Origin: Athripsodes cinereus
Taxonomy: Eukaryota; Arthropoda; Insecta; Trichoptera; Leptoceridae
NCBI GenBank assembly: GCA_947579605.1
Contig: OX388307.1
Location: forward strand, 7,975,237 to 8,039,236
DNA length: 64,000 nt
Reading direction: 5' to 3'
This document shows positions 41,419 to 53,258 of the stretch, in pieces (the stretch's first letter is position 1; the number at the start of each line of letters is the position of its first letter). Below the pieces are notes generated by a model, which saw only the letters and a list, made by a program, of their open reading frames with translations, was not told where the DNA came from and ran no database searches. Made by a program: the position numbers and the translations under genes.

Positions 41419-43515
41419 AATTTGTTTTCATTAATTTGATAAAAAAATATTGAAATCTAAATTGGATGAAATTTTGCACGAAATAAGTACTGTCTCAAAA
41501 CAAAACTGGAATATTTGCCTGAAGCAAAATATCAGGAAAAAAATACTCAAACAATCAACTGAAAATAATAATATTACATAATTATTAAATTGCATGCTAT
41601 TAAAATAATTGTTTGTGTTTTTATAAATAATGAGATCAATGTGAAAGAAATATAATTGAGAAGTGTTCCAAATAATTTAAAAAATATGTTCTCTCTTTCA
41701 AAAACCTGACCCATAATAGTACCTACTTAGATGTTACAGTCAGATAAATGAAATCTCGAGTATTTCATACGATGTCAAGTGTAAAAAGGAAATGATTCAT
41801 TGCAATATTGAAGGTATGTATGTATCTGCTACAATACTATTAAAACACGCACAGTTTTGAAATTAATACTTTGCTGACATTTCTGATAATATCTACAAGA
41901 AAAAAGATATTGAATTATTATCGCTTCGTCTTTTTTATGTGTGTCGTGTGACTTGCTGTGCAAAAAGTTGCACTTGCGTCAAAATATACAAGAACAAACA
42001 TTAAAAACAAATAATATTATCTACAGTCTACACAATATTTTGTAATTATTGTTCAGTTGAAATAGGTACTTGTAAATGTAACACACAATATTTTTTTCTC
42101 GATATGCTGATGACAATGTTGAAGAATTTATAGATAGATTATCGTTATATAGTCTAATGACTTTAGCGGATATTTCATACTTTGATCTTATTAAAAAGTA
42201 TTCCTTTTAATATGCTATGAACTTTTTAATGTGCAGCATATTGATTTACTTTATTATTTAACAAACAAAACATAATAACTACACGAAATCAAACACATAT
42301 GCTTAAACATATTTAGTATATTTTTCATTTTCACTTTTGCGGATTATCTTTGAGTCACACTGAAAATAAGCACCAAAGTGAAGCACATGGGTTTTAAGGA
42401 TGACAAAATTTATTAGAGTCCAAAAACACTCAAGTCTATGACAAAAAGGTAGTAACTAAGAATAAAGAGAAATAACTATAATAATATATGTAGATAGTAC
42501 AGAGCAAAGCACCAGGAGTCACGTTAGAGTTATCTAAGTGATTTCAAGGTACTCTGCTCACCTACCCGACTCCTTACATTACTTTAAAACAGGTGCTTTT
42601 AATCTTTTTCTCTCCCCGAACACAATATGCTGTCGTCGCTCGTCGGGAACAATCTCTTCATGCACTTGTGAAACTTTGGAACGAAAACTGTTTAAGTTGT
42701 GTTTGAACACAACTGAGTTTGAATGTAGAATGAATTCTAATAATAATTCATAGATAATACTACCCGCTGACGCGTTTTCTTTAGTACTTACCTGATTAAA
42801 TAGTAAAACAGTATTTTCTGCTATAATGGTAAGTTTTCAAGGAGCAGATGTCTTATTTTGAGAATCTAAATTAGATAGTATCCAACGTTTTATGTACTTT
42901 ACTAATAAAAGTTGTTTGGCTAGTACAGTTTATATTGTAAATTTACCCAGACCGAGATAATGAAAATTTCCATGCCTTGTGATATTATTCTTGATTTTGA
43001 ATAAAAAACAAGTATTTCAGGAAATTAGAGAAATTTAAAAAAGGTGTAATTTCAGGCAGGATTGGGGCTACGCATGTGGAAAATGTAATGATATAGTATT
43101 GTAGAACTAGTATGGGATTCAGATTGTTGTAACAATTAGAGAAAAAGATATGTCATAAAAGTATAAAAAAAAAACAAGTTTTTTCTGTGAAACGGGTACG
43201 CACTAGTGTTAGAAATTGGATATTCTATTGCCTGATAAAAATTTGGGAAAAAATAATTTTACTTTTTTATTTTGTTTATCTCAATATAAGATATAAAATA
43301 ACTAATAAAAAGTATTTATTAGCAGACATTACTGATTTTTTATAGACAAGACTCCTAATATTAGAGTAATCATGAAGTTTTTTTTATGAATATATTGAGA
43401 AACTTTTAATGATTTATAGTAGGATAAGTTTTATCGATTGTTTTATTATTTCTTATCAAAATGAATGATATAAAAATACTATAAATAATTTGTGAGAACA
43501 TAAATAAACTTTATC
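41419..43515. other. AT-rich DNA, no gene seen
   Basis: The plus frame 42538-42753 covers a GC-richer block (TGCTGTCGTCGCTCGTCGGG) with no known motif; the minus strand is also partly open there. I cannot call it a gene. No repeat copies were recognised. Confidence 0.4.
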
Positions 43516-43640
43516 AGTAAAAAATAGATCATCTTCATCAACGGAACTACATACCAGATTGGGTCTTGGCCTTCTTTAGAGCACATCTCCGTTACTGACG
43601 GTCCTATGCTGCTGATCGCCAGTTTTCCAACCAAAAAATA
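43516..43640. repeat. Unassigned GC-richer block, possibly an element relic
   Basis: CGGAACTACATACCAGATTG, TCTTGGCCTTCTTTAGAGC and GACGGTCCTATGCTGCTGAT stand out in AT-rich sequence and look like a decayed coding or element fragment. No second copy in the window, so this is unproven. Confidence 0.25.
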
Positions 43641-45060
43641 GATAAGGATTGCATAAAACAGTACGGGTACACTGTGTAGTGTTAAAAATAAGGTTGAGTT
43701 GAGGAATTAATTGACGTATCATTGTGTTGCTTTAAAATTATATTTTTGTTAAATATCGCTAAGATATTTATATAAACATTTATGTCCATTCTGCAAAATA
43801 ACCACATGGTGAGTTTTATAAATAAATGTCTTAATATTAAATTGATAACATTAAGAGATATAGTAATGTAGATATTATAATAATTACGAGTATTATTGTA
43901 AGACAATATAAATTACAAGTGTTTTTATCGCAAATGTGAGAAATAACAACGTTTAATAGTCAATAAATTGATAAGCATAATACATATACATAATAATTTT
44001 AATAAAACCATTAAAAATAATTTGTACATTTTGTAGAGAATATTAATGTTTAAGACATGGTCACTTGCAAAAGAGTGGGCATTTGAATATAGAATATTAA
44101 AACTTTTTTATGATAAAAATGATATATATTATGTGAAGTCGATACTTCATAAATATGAACTGGAAAGCCTTTTTTTATTCACAGCGAAGATGTGCGAATT
44201 GAGTCACTTTTTCCAATATTTAAGACAGTGTCTTTTATGATCAGTTATCATTTGGAAATATCAAAATATGATCCGTCGACACAAAGGTTCACTCTATGAA
44301 AACTTATCCACAACGTTTAAGTTAAATCAAAAGTTTAAACATAGAATTTAAAATATAACTTGTAACATTATTTCATGGAGCCAAGACCATTTAACGCAAT
44401 GAAAATATTAAATTGAAGTAAGTAAGTACGTGGTATTTATTTATTTATTTATTCTTGTTGTGTAGGCGTCGATATAAAATATGATTGTAAAGATTGCGAA
44501 CGAGAACGCATAAACCAACAACACTTCTTGAAAATGAAAAGATATTATTAAGTGCTTTTATGAACTTTGTTGTAGCGGAGTCGACATTTTTATTGACACT
44601 CATCAAAGTGTAACGATGTCTTATGTAAATTAAATAAATATAAAAATTTCGCAACGAAATACAAAATTTCATATTACGCAAAGCGTTAATAAAAATTGTT
44701 TTTCTTTTTTGCGGAGGTTTCGCTCATTGCCACTGTTGAGTAGCATTGTTGATTTTATTATAGGTGTTGTTGCTAATAATTTAAAACCTTGATTAATAAA
44801 ACAGTATGCTTTTTTGACACAAAAAATGATCAAATTAAAATTTTGATTTCGTGTAAAATTTTGACACAATATTTACAGAAACGAAAGATTATGTCTTCGA
44901 TTGTGCTATGAGGCGTAACACCAATCTCGAAAAATATGGAAAAAATTGATACAAAGAATTTCATGGTAATTGATATTTTTTTTTAACGGGATGGACTCAT
45001 AATTTCTTATTAAACCAGTCCTCGGTGTTTTTTATAAATAAATAAAAAAAAAAATAATTG
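43641..45060. other. AT-rich DNA, no gene seen
   Basis: Minus frames 43682-43906, 44445-44681 and 44669-44869 have no recognised domain. A (TTTA)n run at 44437-44453, read on the minus strand as an AATA tail, could mark the 3' end of an unidentified non-LTR element extending upstream to about 44680. Confidence 0.35.
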
Positions 45061-45061
45061 T

Positions 45062-45240
45062 TAAAGTCGTTTTTTCGTAAAACCTCTCGTATAAAACAAC
45101 AAACATATATAATTCAGCGATGAAGTTTGCCACCCATCCAGAAGTCTTACATTTTATCAAACGGAGAGGACAATCTGCATTTTTATTTAGTCCACTGGTT
45201 ATCGTGTTTGTGAGATATACTAAGATGGTAAAGATATACC
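45062..45240 (+). mobile_element. SINE-T copy, diverged
   Basis: GTTTTTTCGTAAAACCTCTCG, AATTCAGCGATGAAGTTTGC, CACCCATCCAGAAGTCTTAC, AACGGAGAGGACAATCTGC, then TTAGTCCACTGG and a decayed 3' end. Confidence 0.75.
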
Positions 45241-45810
45241 TTTATGCCTCTCCGATTTATCTAAATTATTAACGAATCAATACTTATATTAATATATTTC
45301 CTCATAACGATATAGCAAAACATGCTATTTTGATATTTACACCATTCAATAACACTTCGAATTATTACCATTGAAGGCGGATAGTACAATGACAAGTAAT
45401 TCCATAAATAGACTATTTCTAGAAAACTGAGTTGCTGATACTATGAGATAAAATAATATGTACTAGTTATTTAGATTATATTATAGTCTATAAAGTATGC
45501 TGATATGGGAAAATCATTACTTTTCTATCAATATAAATTGCATTCAATGTATTTATTAATATACCTACAGTGCAACGTCTTATTTTATATCAAAAGTAAT
45601 GTAGGTATGTATCAGGTAAAATAAATTAATACCGTAGCGCCAATAAGAAAGACCTGCAACTTAAATTCACAGGTATTTTTGATATCCGCTAATGATAACA
45701 GAATGTGAATAAAATGATACAAAATCATCATGTTATAGTGTGAAAAACATTGAATTACACCCAATACCTACATATCATAAAGAGAAATTGAAATAGGTAA
45801 ATTGTTAGAT
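45241..45810. other. AT-rich DNA, no gene seen
   Basis: No supported feature. Confidence 0.4.
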
Positions 45811-46495
45811 AACTTTATTTTTTTTATTTATTTAAAAAAATGGGCAACATACAATAAAATTTTACAAAATATAACATAATTACCATTAAACATATTTCTT
45901 GTACTTGACTAGCCCATCTTTGAATTCATTATTATTATTATTATTGCCAGTACAGTACAAACACAGAAAGAAAAAAGAAAAGAAAAGAAAAAATAAACAA
46001 ATATTTCATTCCTGTCTAATGTGGCTCCTTAAAAGGCTCCTGGATATACAGAATATGTCCACGGACCTCACCTTCTCCAAATTGTTATATGTGATAACGC
46101 ATCGATGTAGTGGCGAGTTCTGAGCAGCATTAGTACTTTTTTTACTTTAGAAGAAAGTCGAGGTGTGTCTCGTTCGTCTATTTGGTATGTTAAAAGTAAT
46201 TTTTGCTAAAAGGTCTGTACAGTCAATATTTGAGTTTATTAAATCGTAAAGGTACAAATGGTCTGAATTTCTACGTCTTGTATGTAATGTCTGTAATTCA
46301 TTTTTGTAGTTGTTGCCAAATTTGTAGTTCATATGTTTCAAAAATATATGTTGAATCCGTTCTAAACTGTCAATGTAAATGTTATATTGTGGATTCCAAA
46401 TGACAGACGCATTTTCCAATTGACTTCTAAAAATTGTGTTGTTTAATACATTAAATGTTTTCACCTGAGTGAATGGTTTGCATACTCTCAAATAT
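45811..46495 (-). pseudogene. Jockey-like LINE C-terminal fragment, frameshifted
   Basis: The minus frame from about 46491 encodes CKPFTQVKTFNVLNNTIFRS, QLENASVIWNPQYNIYIDSL and ERIQHIFLKHMNYK, then IPNRRTRHTSTFF. It continues after a frameshift near 46130-46150 as NAAQNSPLHRCVITYNNLEK, VRSVDIF, to a stop at 46006-46008. The landmarks (VRSxLEYASVVWxP, LERIQxxFL, NxxxNSPxxR, YN) are those of the region after the RT in Jockey/CR1-type LINEs. The 3' UTR has purine-rich and ATT runs and ends in AATAAATAAAAAAAATAA at about 45811-45835. It is 5' truncated. Confidence 0.85.
45930..45996. repeat. (ATT)n and GAAA-rich low complexity in LINE 3' UTR
   Basis: Five or six ATT units at 45930-45946 and a GAAAAGAAAA run at 45967-45994, inside the 3' UTR of the Jockey-like fragment. 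Confidence 0.7.
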
Positions 46496-48040
46496 GCATA
46501 TTCAAAATATGAAAAAGGAAACGATGAAGGTTTTTTGTAAAAAGTTGAGACGGATGTTTTACGGTTTTGTAATGAGCATTGATATTTGTAAGGTTAAAAT
46601 CAATAAACATGCAAAAAGAGAAGTATTTTTAAAAGTCTTTGTTTTCTTTAGCATACAGAGTTAAAGAGTCAATATATGTATGAAACTGTTACTTTTGTCA
46701 TTATGATATTTTAAGAAATAATATCAGTCCAAGCTCCAAGGTTTATCTTAAACATCTCTATGTTTTATCTCCATATTTAGTAGATACAATGAATGCAATA
46801 AGTGTGAATGTGAATTATATGAGGTGTAAACGTCAAATTCAACAAATAAATTCAATATTTTATTGAGCTTTACGAAATATTTATAGAACTAAAAACAAAA
46901 ATAAAATATATACCGACAATTTATTTGTCGTCTTCATAACTTTACATTGGTAGATAGGTACTTGATTAAAAATTATTCTTCTTTATAAATTTTGTCCCTA
47001 ACTATCGGCATAATGTGAGAAAAATCATTGTTTCAGATCATTGATGAAGATATGTATGATGTTTGGTGAAAAAAAAACAGCCCTCTATAGAGACAATCTC
47101 AACAAAGTACATCGCAATTCAATATTATCCTTAATAAAATGTACTGTTTTAGCCATTCTTGTTGTATAGAAAATTACTTGAAGTACCAATAAATAGAACG
47201 AAGACCTCAGAAGTTCGTGACCTTTTTTCATCCGATCTTCTGGGTGGAATGAAATAAACAAAAAAAACATGTTGTTGACATTGTTCAGACAATGGGAAAG
47301 AGATGCACTCATGCTGCTCGAAATCGAAAGTGATGAGAGATTTTAGAAAAGGCCCATCCAGCATGGTAGACATAGAGTTAAGAAGTAAGTAGGGCAGGTA
47401 AGGGTAAACTAACAGCAAAGTTTTGAAATTTTATGTTCAAAGTTTTCAGAAACATATGAATTTATCATTTTATCTCATCAAATAAAAATACTCTCTTCTT
47501 TCTATGGAAGAAAATATTGGCTTGATAAAAACTTATTTTATTCATGACAGAACTATCTTCTCGTATGAATTGTAAGTATATTTGTGAAATATTTTCTATG
47601 TGAATATCTTTCCAGTCACTAAAGCATGATGTTTATTTTATTATGCCAAATTTATTACTTGTTCAAGAGGACGGAAAGGAAATTTATATACTTTTTCATT
47701 ATTATTTTCATCATCACATAATACAACACAATGATATTCGGAATTTCCACAATTTTATTAAACTTACCAACCATAAAACTATTGTGTTTCGTTTCTCATT
47801 ATCTGTCCATATAGTGAAAGGTATTATATATTATACGTCAAGATATATTATATTCATTAAACTTTATTTTATGGATTCTTCTTTACATCTGACCTACATT
47901 TTTCAAAGATCAATTCCAACTTTTCATTGTCCTCCACATAAAATATAAAATTCAAATACGAATGTTTTCATTTCGTCTATGAAACTGGTTAAACCATAGA
48001 AAATAACAAGGTTTTTTTATTCGTTTATTAATCAATAACT
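46496..48040. other. AT-rich DNA, no gene seen
   Basis: Frames 47085-47418 (-) and 47643-47948 (+, 101 codons) are the longest but have AT-driven composition, no domain and no splice context worth reporting. Confidence 0.45.
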
Positions 48041-48045
48041 TTACA

Positions 48046-48225
48046 GATTTACCTACAAAAGGGGGTAACCTAACTGTATATAATAAACACGTAAGTCGTC
48101 CTCTCCTTGGTAACAAATGAAAAATTTCAAAATAGATTTCATACCTCATCGTTGAATTGAAGATATTAAATTGCCTTATTTGTGATATTTTACTAATACC
48201 TTCTCTTTACAGGGTACCTACTGGA
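48046..48225 (-). mobile_element. SINE-T copy
   Basis: The minus strand follows ACCCTGTAAAGAGAAGGTAT, CTTCAATTCAACGATGAGG and AGGAGAGGACGACTTACG to GTTACCCCCTTTTGTAGG. Both termini are eroded. Confidence 0.7.
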
Positions 48226-49495
48226 TGACTAAACCTTTTACAAAACACGTATGGAACAGCTTTATATAATTTCTCAGATCAGAGGATGAAAATTAACTAA
48301 GGACCCTTTACAGTATCTTTAGTTCTACAAAAGTGTGTAACTAAATAGGTATATTTCATACGGTTCTTTGAATTTCCTTGAACGTCATCAAAGGTAATTA
48401 ACGGGTTCCATAAAAATAAAAATATTTGTTGATACATACAAAATTTTCAATCAAAAAGTAAACGACAGTTAGATTGATAACATGCCTTTGGGTGGCCTTA
48501 TTTCAAACTGGAAATATTTTCAAATGCATCTCGAAATAATTATCTTTCACTGCATATCAATGCTATGCCACCCGAGTTTAATAATTTGCTGTAAGCATTA
48601 CTTCGCTTATGACTATAAAATATTCAATAAACCTTAATACATCTATTAATTATTTAGAATAATGATTAAATTTACAAGATGACGAAAGGGTGAAACGTAT
48701 TTAAAGGTTGAAATATTGCTAAATAATTATTTAAATACTAGCTTAAAGCGATATTAATCTTAGGTTGTAAACAAAAGCGTTTATTATTTTGTTGATATAG
48801 TATAATATAATTTAGAAATACAGGTATTTATGCTGATAAATGTTCTTCCAATATTGTTAGTACCATTTGAAGAATGAGCGTTATTAACATCGTGTCATAA
48901 ACTGATTGAGAATCGTAATGGTATAATTGAATTTATGGTTACAAATTGTTCGAGCATTATTTAGAACTGATAACAACTAAACTTAACGAGCAAGAATTCC
49001 ACAAATATATCTAATATCGTCAATACCATCATAGGTTATGGGAGAGGGTAGAAGGCCATGGGGCCATTTCAGATGAAGATTACATAGTTTAGTAGTACAT
49101 TTTATGTGTGTTAAGGGACTCGATTTGGAGTGGCCAGAAGTCCAGGAAGCAGCAATGGTCAAGGATCTCTGGAGGTAGTAGCATCTAGGCAAAATGAGCA
49201 ATTGATCCAAATAGTATAAGTGGAAGAAAATCTTGATAAATGCGCTCGAGTTATATAAATATCAATGTGAAAAATAAACTGTGATGTTTTCTAGTACATT
49301 AATAAAAATTGTTAAATATGTTTTTCACGATGCAATCGCACAAATCCTTGAACAATGTATTTATTTGTAGATATTTAACATTATTCCGATTAGGATCACT
49401 AAAGAAGAATCTGCTCTCGATTTTGACGTAAAGGATTTGACGTAAATTTGAAGTGAAGTTTCTCCGTGGATTCTCCAGGTAAAACTAGTATTACT
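48226..49495. other. Mostly AT-rich DNA with one unassigned block
   Basis: 49015-49205 is GC-richer (GGGAGAGGGTAGAAGGCCAT, GATTTGGAGTGGCCAGAAG). The minus frame 48983-49210 reads through it (RSLTIAASWTSGHSKSSPL) but I recognise no domain; a retroelement relic is possible. Confidence 0.35.
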
Positions 49496-49496
49496 G

Positions 49497-49632
49497 TAAT
49501 CTACGTATCCTGTAAAGGCAGACATTCGTAAAAACATCACATATAAGACATCCAATATATTTAATTCGGCGATGAGATATGCCAACCAAATCAAATGGAT
49601 TATTTTTTCCATAAGGAGAAGGACCAAAGCGA
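49497..49632 (+). mobile_element. SINE-T fragment
   Basis: GTATCCTGTAAAGGCAGACA, TTCGTAAAAACATCACA, TTAATTCGGCGATGAGATAT, then CCATAAGGAGAAGGACC. The 3' end is missing. Confidence 0.65.
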
Positions 49633-50350
49633 CCAAAGGTTCGAAACGTATGTTTTTTTTTATATCTTAATTTAAATATTTTTGTACACATTCAAATTTG
49701 CTTACTTTGATTATTTGGCTGCACAAATTTAAGACAATGGTACAAAAATAGCGGCATATCGCTGTTCACAGCGGCTATCAACAAAATGGAAATAGCTCTT
49801 ATGATCACCAACCTTTGCAGAGGATACGGCACTTAGAGAAGGAAAAGAAGAATATTACTATTTGAAGAAAGTAGGATGTTCTCCATAAACTTAAATATTT
49901 TATGTAGAAATCAATTGCACATTATGATGATTATATTATAACCTGGGACATAAAAGCGAATCACTGTAACAATTACTAATAACACAATCAAACCATAAAA
50001 CAATCAAATAAAGTAACAGTCATAGAAATATTAAAATATTATTAACATCGCAATGATTAAATTTAACGACGCGAGTTGGCATTAATTATACAAATAATAC
50101 AATAACAATGAAAATTATATTAAAAGAGATATTAAATTTCATACAGATGTAATAATAATTTATTGTGTACGGTTTTATTGTAGCGTTAACAGTTTGGTAA
50201 AATTTTCATGGTTCTTCCAAACCTTATTATTAGCTATTATTTTTAATTGTGATATTTTGTTACTATCTAACTCATCTCTATCTCTAAGTTAATTACATAT
50301 TGTGTTGAACATAAAGATATCGTCCTTACTGCGGCATTTACGAGTGTATG
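49633..50350. other. AT-rich DNA, no gene seen
   Basis: No supported feature. Confidence 0.4.
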
Positions 50351-50351
50351 A

Positions 50352-50389
50352 CATTCAAGGAAAGTGGAATACCTCATCGTTGATACATT
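50352..50389 (-). mobile_element. SINE-T internal scrap
   Basis: ATCAACGATGAGGTATTCCA then CTTTCCTTGAATGTC (minus) matches the CAGCGATGAGG...CCATCCTGAATGTC block. It abuts the tail repeat at 50390. Confidence 0.45.
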
Positions 50390-50523
50390 GTTAGGAAGAC
50401 ATCGCATTTTAGCGATAAACTCGCCCTCTGTACATTGAATTGTATCACTGTTATTTTTACGATACTGTTTTATTTTGTAATATTGTAACTAATGTACAGT
50501 GAAAAATAAAATAATAATAATAA
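50390..50523 (+). mobile_element. 3' module of a non-LTR element (tail repeat)
   Basis: GTTAGGAAGACATCGCATTT, TAGCGATAAACTCGCCCTCT, GTACATTGAATTGTAT, AATGTACAGTGAAAAATAAA, AATAATAATAA. Close to the copy at 1890-2031. Confidence 0.85.
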
Positions 50524-51483
50524 CGAATTATTTTTCTTCGTTCGTTTTTTTATATCCCTCTTTGGAGTATAGAGAAGAAACCAGCCTTCCTACATTCTAA
50601 CAGATTCTGCGCCATTTAAGACACCTCTTCATTCCTATAGAAACGGAGTAATGTGAAGGTCATGTAGGCCATCAGTTTCGTTCCCCGAATACTTGGTAAA
50701 ATGAAGGAAAACAGTGGATGACGTATGCTGTTCCAGGGATTCAACAGTTAAATGAACAGCATACGCACACTGGGTGTAATTTAGTCGATGATTAGTCATT
50801 AATTAGTGCATGTTGATGTTTATTACTAAATAATAACAACACTCACTCAATTGGCGGCCGCGACTTGTTAAATAAAACATGGCCGAGGAATTTGTGTAAA
50901 ACGTCCACCGAGCAAAACGAGAAATAATTATATATTACAAACTAGCGCTTAATGGCTACTTTCCTCTACGCATAATATCTCATCAAAGTATTTTATTTTT
51001 ATTCTTTGGCCCTCTAGCCCTCCTCTCTATATACATTTTTTTTTACATATAATTGTTTATTTTCAATTCTATCATGAGTGGCAACACTATCTACGAGAAT
51101 GACTAACATCTGAGACAGTTTTGCTATGACAAGATAATTTTTTAACAGAAAAGTCTGGTCAAGATATTCGCGATAAATTATGGAACAAGATTTTTAAAAT
51201 TATTTCATTGCAGATCTATAAGTATTGGGAAATAAATATTTCGATGATTGTTGTAATGATAATTATGTACTCGAATATATACACAAATAACACTGACGCG
51301 AGACACATCTTATTATTATTATGAATATTATACCTACACAATTTAATACAATGCTTAATATTGTTATTTCGGTTCTCATATGAAATTAATATGACGCTCT
51401 GGGAAGACCAGAACGAATCAAATATTGTTAAGAAGATGCATCTGCTATATGCAAAATTTTCAATCATTATGAAATACACTTAG
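50524..51483. other. No gene assigned; hairpin and a CpG-rich patch
   Basis: A 12-bp perfect stem (CGTATGCTGTTC at 50722-50733, complement at 50754-50765) with a 20-nt loop lies in a moderately GC-rich segment (50570-50800). A short CpG-rich patch at 50850-50925 contains GGCGGCCGCG. Neither has a frame or repeat partner in the window. Confidence 0.4.
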
Positions 51484-51910
51484 GACGACTTTGGATGCAA
51501 AATGGTATGAACATGTCACAAATGATGATGTGCGCCGGCGCACCCTGCAGAAATTTGTAATATCCCTGATATAGGAGAAACGATAGTCCTGGCTGGGTCA
51601 TGTTCTCAGAATGCCCAATGATAGTTGGCAAAAAGAGCACTGTTCTTCAGTCCGCAAGGGTTCCGTCGGTCCGGGCGTCCCTCTAACACAACACACCGTT
51701 CCTACAACAACGACAACAAATTTCATCAAAATCGGTCTAGCTGTTTCGGAGGAGTATGATAACAAACGTCCCTCTTTCACAATACACCGTTCCTATGACA
51801 ACGATATCAGAGCGCAGAGAATGTCGTGGGAAGAGGTGACGCGATTGACACAGAGACGCTCTGAATGGAGAAGGCTAGTTTCTGCCCTGTGCTTCCAAGA
51901 GGAGCGTTGA
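51484..51910 (+). pseudogene. LINE-W C-terminal fragment
   Basis: The frame reads TTLDAKWYEHVTNDDVRRRT, LQKFVISLI, a stop, EKR, another stop, then SWLGHVLRMPNDSWQKEH and, after an inserted segment, MSWEEVTRLTQRRSEWRRLV and SALCFQEER with a stop at 51908-51910. V(T/S)NxxVRxRT, (R/S)WxGHVxRM and W..V..A are typical of the C-terminal tail of non-LTR retrotransposon proteins. Two stops lie near 51570-51590. About 90 bp at 51680-51770 is absent from the 19.3-kb copy and includes ATCAAAATCGGTCTAGCTG. Relatives at 19265 and 61540. Confidence 0.85.
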
Positions 51911-51999
51911 GGGCGATGATGATGATGAAATACACTAGTTTGATTAATAAGGATGATACGATTGTCGATATAGCTAGAGCTGTTAAAGATGATAATGAC
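51911..51999. other. Spacer with short (GAT)n
   Basis: GATGATGATGATG follows the LINE-W stop, possibly its 3' tail. Confidence 0.4.
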
Positions 52000-52085
52000 G
52001 ATGATTCCTAATGATTTTGTTTTGACGCCGTTGAGCAATCTGACAGATCATCTCAAGAGACGATGGTAAATAATGCAGTCATTAA
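52000..52085 (-). mobile_element. 3' end fragment of the CR1/L2-like LINE
   Basis: ATGATTTTGTTTTGACGCCG followed by TTGAGCAATCTGACAG corresponds to the 3' region at 24870-24905 (ATGATTTTGTTTTGATGCCG, TTTAACAGTCCCTAG), with AATGCAGTCATTAAATTTAT matching GAGTGCAGTTTTCAATTTGC. Short, 5' truncated and decayed. Confidence 0.6.
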
Positions 52086-53190
52086 ATTTATAGAACTACA
52101 GCTCTTGATGAAAAGCTCTAGTGTTATACAGAATATAAAATAGGTAAATAAAAACTTACATACAACATGTGCAAAGTGAAACAAGATTATTAATAAAAAA
52201 TAAACATTAAATCATATGAAGGTCTTACTTTGATAATGCGTGAACACTGCTTTTCATTCAAATTTTGGTATTACATTCAAAATACTTAAAATTCTTGAAA
52301 ATTTCAATTTATATGTATTTTCATATTTTTTAAAAGCTCACATTTAATCTACTGACTTGTGTATGAGGAAAAAAGGATCCTTGAAAATTACCAAAAAGGA
52401 AAGTAAAGCAAACTTATGCGCATAAATCATACCCTTAATTTTTTTGACGTTTGTAACGCCATCTTCCGCGGTCGGTGTCCGTTAAGAATTATATTTGCGA
52501 AATGACACTTGAAAAACGTAATGAGCGCCCCACTATATCATTTCATCAAGAGGAAAAAATCGTGAGATAAAAAAATCTGCGGTTCAAAGTTCGGTCACGT
52601 TTAAATGAAAGAATTTATCTTGTAAAAAATCGTGGCGTAAAATACATTACTCTCGCATTTTTTCGCGCCGTGCGGCGTTGAAAAATGTCACAGGAATTAT
52701 ATAAATGTGATGTAATGAAGATGTTTATTAAATAATATAAAAAAATATATAGAATAAAATTAAACCATTTTGTAAAAGATAATGTGATGAAACATTATAT
52801 TAATTGTGTTTCCATCCCCCACAAACACTTGTCATATAAAATTATGTCGATACCGTGTTTGTGTCGGTATTTTAAAATTAATTAACGTATTGAGTAAATA
52901 ATTATGTAATTTGAACCGATAATTGAGGTGGACGAACATTTTGGGCTTCTATGTCTTTTCAAATAAATTCACAATACACAGGGGCAAGTGACAAAATGCG
53001 TTTATGAAATACCTTTATGTACACTTTTGATTTTGTTCGATGAGATACGCAACCAATACTGAGTTTTGTGTCGAAAATGTGATGATGGAAGAATGATTGA
53101 AAATAAGCACAATTCATTTTGAATTGTTTGTTTTTTGTTTGTTTTTCATTAAATAAAATGATATAGTTTATTCATGAGATTATTGACACA
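52086..53190. other. No gene assigned; CpG-rich non-coding stretch at 52440-52690
   Basis: Within AT-rich DNA this stretch has repeated CpG-bearing words (CATCTTCCGCGGTCGG, TTTTTTCGCGCCGTGCGGCG, ATCGTGGCGTAAAATAC) and no usable frame. It could be a regulatory or promoter-proximal element or an unrecognised repeat; the sequence alone does not decide. Confidence 0.35.
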
Positions 53191-53193
53191 AAG

Positions 53194-53258
53194 AGGACAA
53201 TTTAGTTCATTGGCTACCCCACTTTTGGAACATGCCGTGACGGAATAGATAGATATTA
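53194..53258 (+). mobile_element. SINE-T (or LINE-Y) 3' end
   Basis: CAAAGAGGACAATTTAGTTC, TTGGCTACCCCACTTTTGG, AACATGCCGTGACGGAATAG, ATAGATA. The GAGGACA block upstream favours SINE-T. Confidence 0.75.

Noticed and set aside
42538..42753. 71-codon plus-strand frame as an exon
   Set aside because: Both strands are partly open and I recognise no protein family; kept only as an unassigned GC-richer block.
51611..51910. Host protein-coding gene of 99 codons
   Set aside because: The frame continues upstream as LINE C-terminal sequence with stops, and RSEWRRLVSAL recurs at 61.5 kb. It is a retrotransposon relic.
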